A stretch of DNA of 64,000 nucleotides from Sambucus nigra (taxonomy: Eukaryota; Streptophyta; Magnoliopsida; Dipsacales; Adoxaceae). The translations under genes and the position numbers were made by a program. The stretch is from positions 43,160,651 to 43,224,650 of the forward strand of contig OX422218.1 of the NCBI GenBank assembly GCA_949130495.1, given 5' to 3'. Under the pieces are notes generated by a model. That model searched no databases. It worked only from the letters and a program-made list of their open reading frames with translations, and was not told where the DNA came from. Of this stretch, positions 62,229 to 64,000 are shown piece by piece (the stretch's first letter is position 1; every line of letters begins with the position of its first letter).

Positions 62229-64000
62229 CTTCCCCCGAATACCTATAGTTGTTTCTTTTAAATGTTGGTTCTTATCCCAAATCTTTGGTAGATCTTTGGT
62301 GATTGTTAATTGGATATTATGGGACTTAAAGAAGATCAGTAAGCCTTAGGTAAGATTTAAATTAGTTTGATTGGGATTTCAATTGATTAGTATAATGATA
62401 ATTAATTTAAAGGAATTTCGGTTGCTAGATTCAATTGTTGGATTTTAATTGGTATGCATGAGGATTAAATATAGGACCAGTAGGGGTGATTTAATATAAC
62501 ACCTAGGTATCCTTAAGTTTACAATAGGGTTTAATCCTAAGTGAAAGAAGAGGTGTTTATAAGAGATTTGAAACTATCGGTTTTAACCTTAATTAAAAGG
62601 AGAGCTAAACTCGTAGTAATTCCGGAGAAATGATGTTATGGACCAGTAGGATATTAGTGACTTCTTACTGAATATATGTTGAGGAAAAACCTATTTGAAC
62701 CTTGAGTGTTGAGTGAGGCTCGGGGATAATTAAATTAAGAAGTAAAGTTATGACATTTTAATACGTGGGATTTCAAGAGATATAATGCTACGTATGGGAA
62801 TTATCTAAGGGTAATGTGAGTACCTTGTTGTTAGTATATTATAGGTATGATAATTCCTATTTGATTGATTTATGATTATGTGTATGACATACCTAGCTTA
62901 CTTGATATCGACGGGAGGTTTGCGCGTGAGGGCAGTCATATCCTGATGAAACCATGGGATCTTTGATTTGTCGCTCGAGAACATAGGTCTATGAAAGACT
63001 TATCAGGTAGTTGATAAGTCCGCTGACTGTGGGTACGTAGGTATGTGCGTGACCCATGGATATGAGAACTCTGCTCGCCTCCAACTTTTATGTTGTTCAT
63101 TGTGGTTCGTGGAATCCTTACTGAACCTTTTGTCCCCTATTTGGCGACCAGCGATATTGGGACATGATAGCAGAGTAATGCATTGCACCGCAACTGTGAC
63201 TCGGGGTGCCATATTATATATGAATATATATATAATGAATTAAAGTGAAGAATGGTTATATTGTGGTTAACTTATCTATTTTGTGTTAATTGTAGATAAC
63301 GGTAAATGGGAAAAGAATGGAATTAAGTTAATGAATGTTTATTCTTATTAAATCTAAAAGTTTAATTCATATTAATGAGAAATGATTCATGTTAATGAGC
63401 AACGATTCATATAAATGATTAACGTAACTGAATGATAATGTGATGTATGGTATGGGACATACGGGATTATGACACGGGAATGGAATTATAAGATGGAAAC
63501 AGGAAAAAAGGAACCATTAACTAGGAGGTTAGTAGGAAACGTTGACCGTGCACTCTAGTTGAGAGGTGAGAATAGCAAGTGAGAGTTGGATCTAACATGT
63601 ACATAATAAATGCTTTATTGCAGTTGTTAAATACTTGTTGTTTTAAAAATCATTTTCACAATCGGGCTCTGACCCGTTTCCTTGAATATTTTCTTTTCTA
63701 TTGTATCTTCTATATCAGGTGTCTAGCAGCAGGGACGCCAACCTTAGCGAATTATGACAGGCTATGGAGCTATTGAGTTTTGCTTAGACTCCTATCATCT
63801 TTTTGATTCACAGTATTCTTAGATAGGGCATGTCGCCCAAAGGATTCAATTATCTTTTTCTATTGGGGTCAAATACTATTGAATTCGGGTCTTTTTAATA
63901 CATTTAATATTATTGGGATTTCTGTAATGGATTTATATTATTTGGGAATGTTTATTCCAATTGAATTTTAATTCTTTTGTGTTATCTATTTGGTTATCAG

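Larger units (their letters stand above)
61092..64000 (+). mobile_element. R3: 3' LTR, group 3, runs off the window
   Basis: Starts TGTAATACCCCGTAATTTTT and follows 60958-57479 in reverse, with clear but moderate divergence. The last bases correspond to about 57690, so roughly 210-230 bp of the LTR lie beyond the window. Includes a TATA-like TATTATAAGT (61546), AGGCAAGTG (61777), paired palindromes (62193-62228), GGGCTCTGACCCG (63664) and GGTGTCTAGCAGCAGGGACG (63718). It lacks the 300-bp segment with the shared box. The 121-codon frame at 61439-61804 is LTR leader sequence and not a recognised protein. Confidence 0.85.

Overview
The window looks like repeat-dense intergenic DNA of a plant nuclear genome, probably a eudicot. 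It is strongly A+T rich. It has initiator-Met-tRNA primer-binding sites next to long LTRs, a tRNA-Arg-type primer-binding site like those of Tat/Ogre elements, a Helitron with canonical ends, Ty1/copia and Ty3/gypsy gag remains, an L1 fragment, and exon-sized scraps of plant genes (an ABCG/PDR transporter and the spliceosomal protein PRP3). I found no intact protein-coding gene, tRNA, rRNA or CRISPR array. The organism cannot be named from this sequence.

Layout. 1-4100: gene-like but non-intact minus-strand segment with several exon-sized blocks bounded by good splice signals; one is a PRP3 exon. 4273-5940: microsatellite, then a 5'-truncated LTR. 5941-7049: no gene. 7050-23390: a large minus-strand LTR retrotransposon derivative (R1) with LTRs, an initiator-Met PBS and a short internal region without recognisable pol. 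Its 5' LTR holds a group-2 solo LTR (16757-22794, perfect GGTTC target duplication), which itself holds a group-1 LTR (17581-20796). Its 3' LTR holds a copia-type LTR piece. 23391-30968: old LTR debris, including a probable Tat/Ogre LTR end with tRNA-Arg PBS. 30969-45158: a minus-strand Helitron of about 14.2 kb carrying exon-like cargo, an L1 fragment and a group-2 solo LTR. 45159-51506: unassigned sequence, then remains of a gypsy-type putative gag ORF and a Ty1/copia LTR plus gag. 51507-60958: a second pol-less retrotransposon (R2, minus strand) with gag, PBS, polypurine tract, a chimeric 3' LTR and a tandemly duplicated 5' LTR. 60959-64000: the 3' end of a related plus-strand element (R3), running off the window.

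The main interest is in the LTRs. Three diverged LTR groups share small, strongly conserved modules: a box of about 60 bp found in seven places, always in sense orientation; a TCAGAGCCC/GTGTCTAGACAC module; a terminal CATTCTTAGCATCACTG box; an AGGCAAGTG site downstream of the TATA box; and pairs of palindromes spaced about two helical turns apart, whose sequence differs between groups while the layout and one flank persist. Chimeric, tandem and inverted LTR arrangements point to repeated template switching or recombination between families.

No genes here work together as a pathway. The retroelements R1 and R2 lack pol and would need enzymes supplied by other copies. All similarity statements are by eye, without alignment software.
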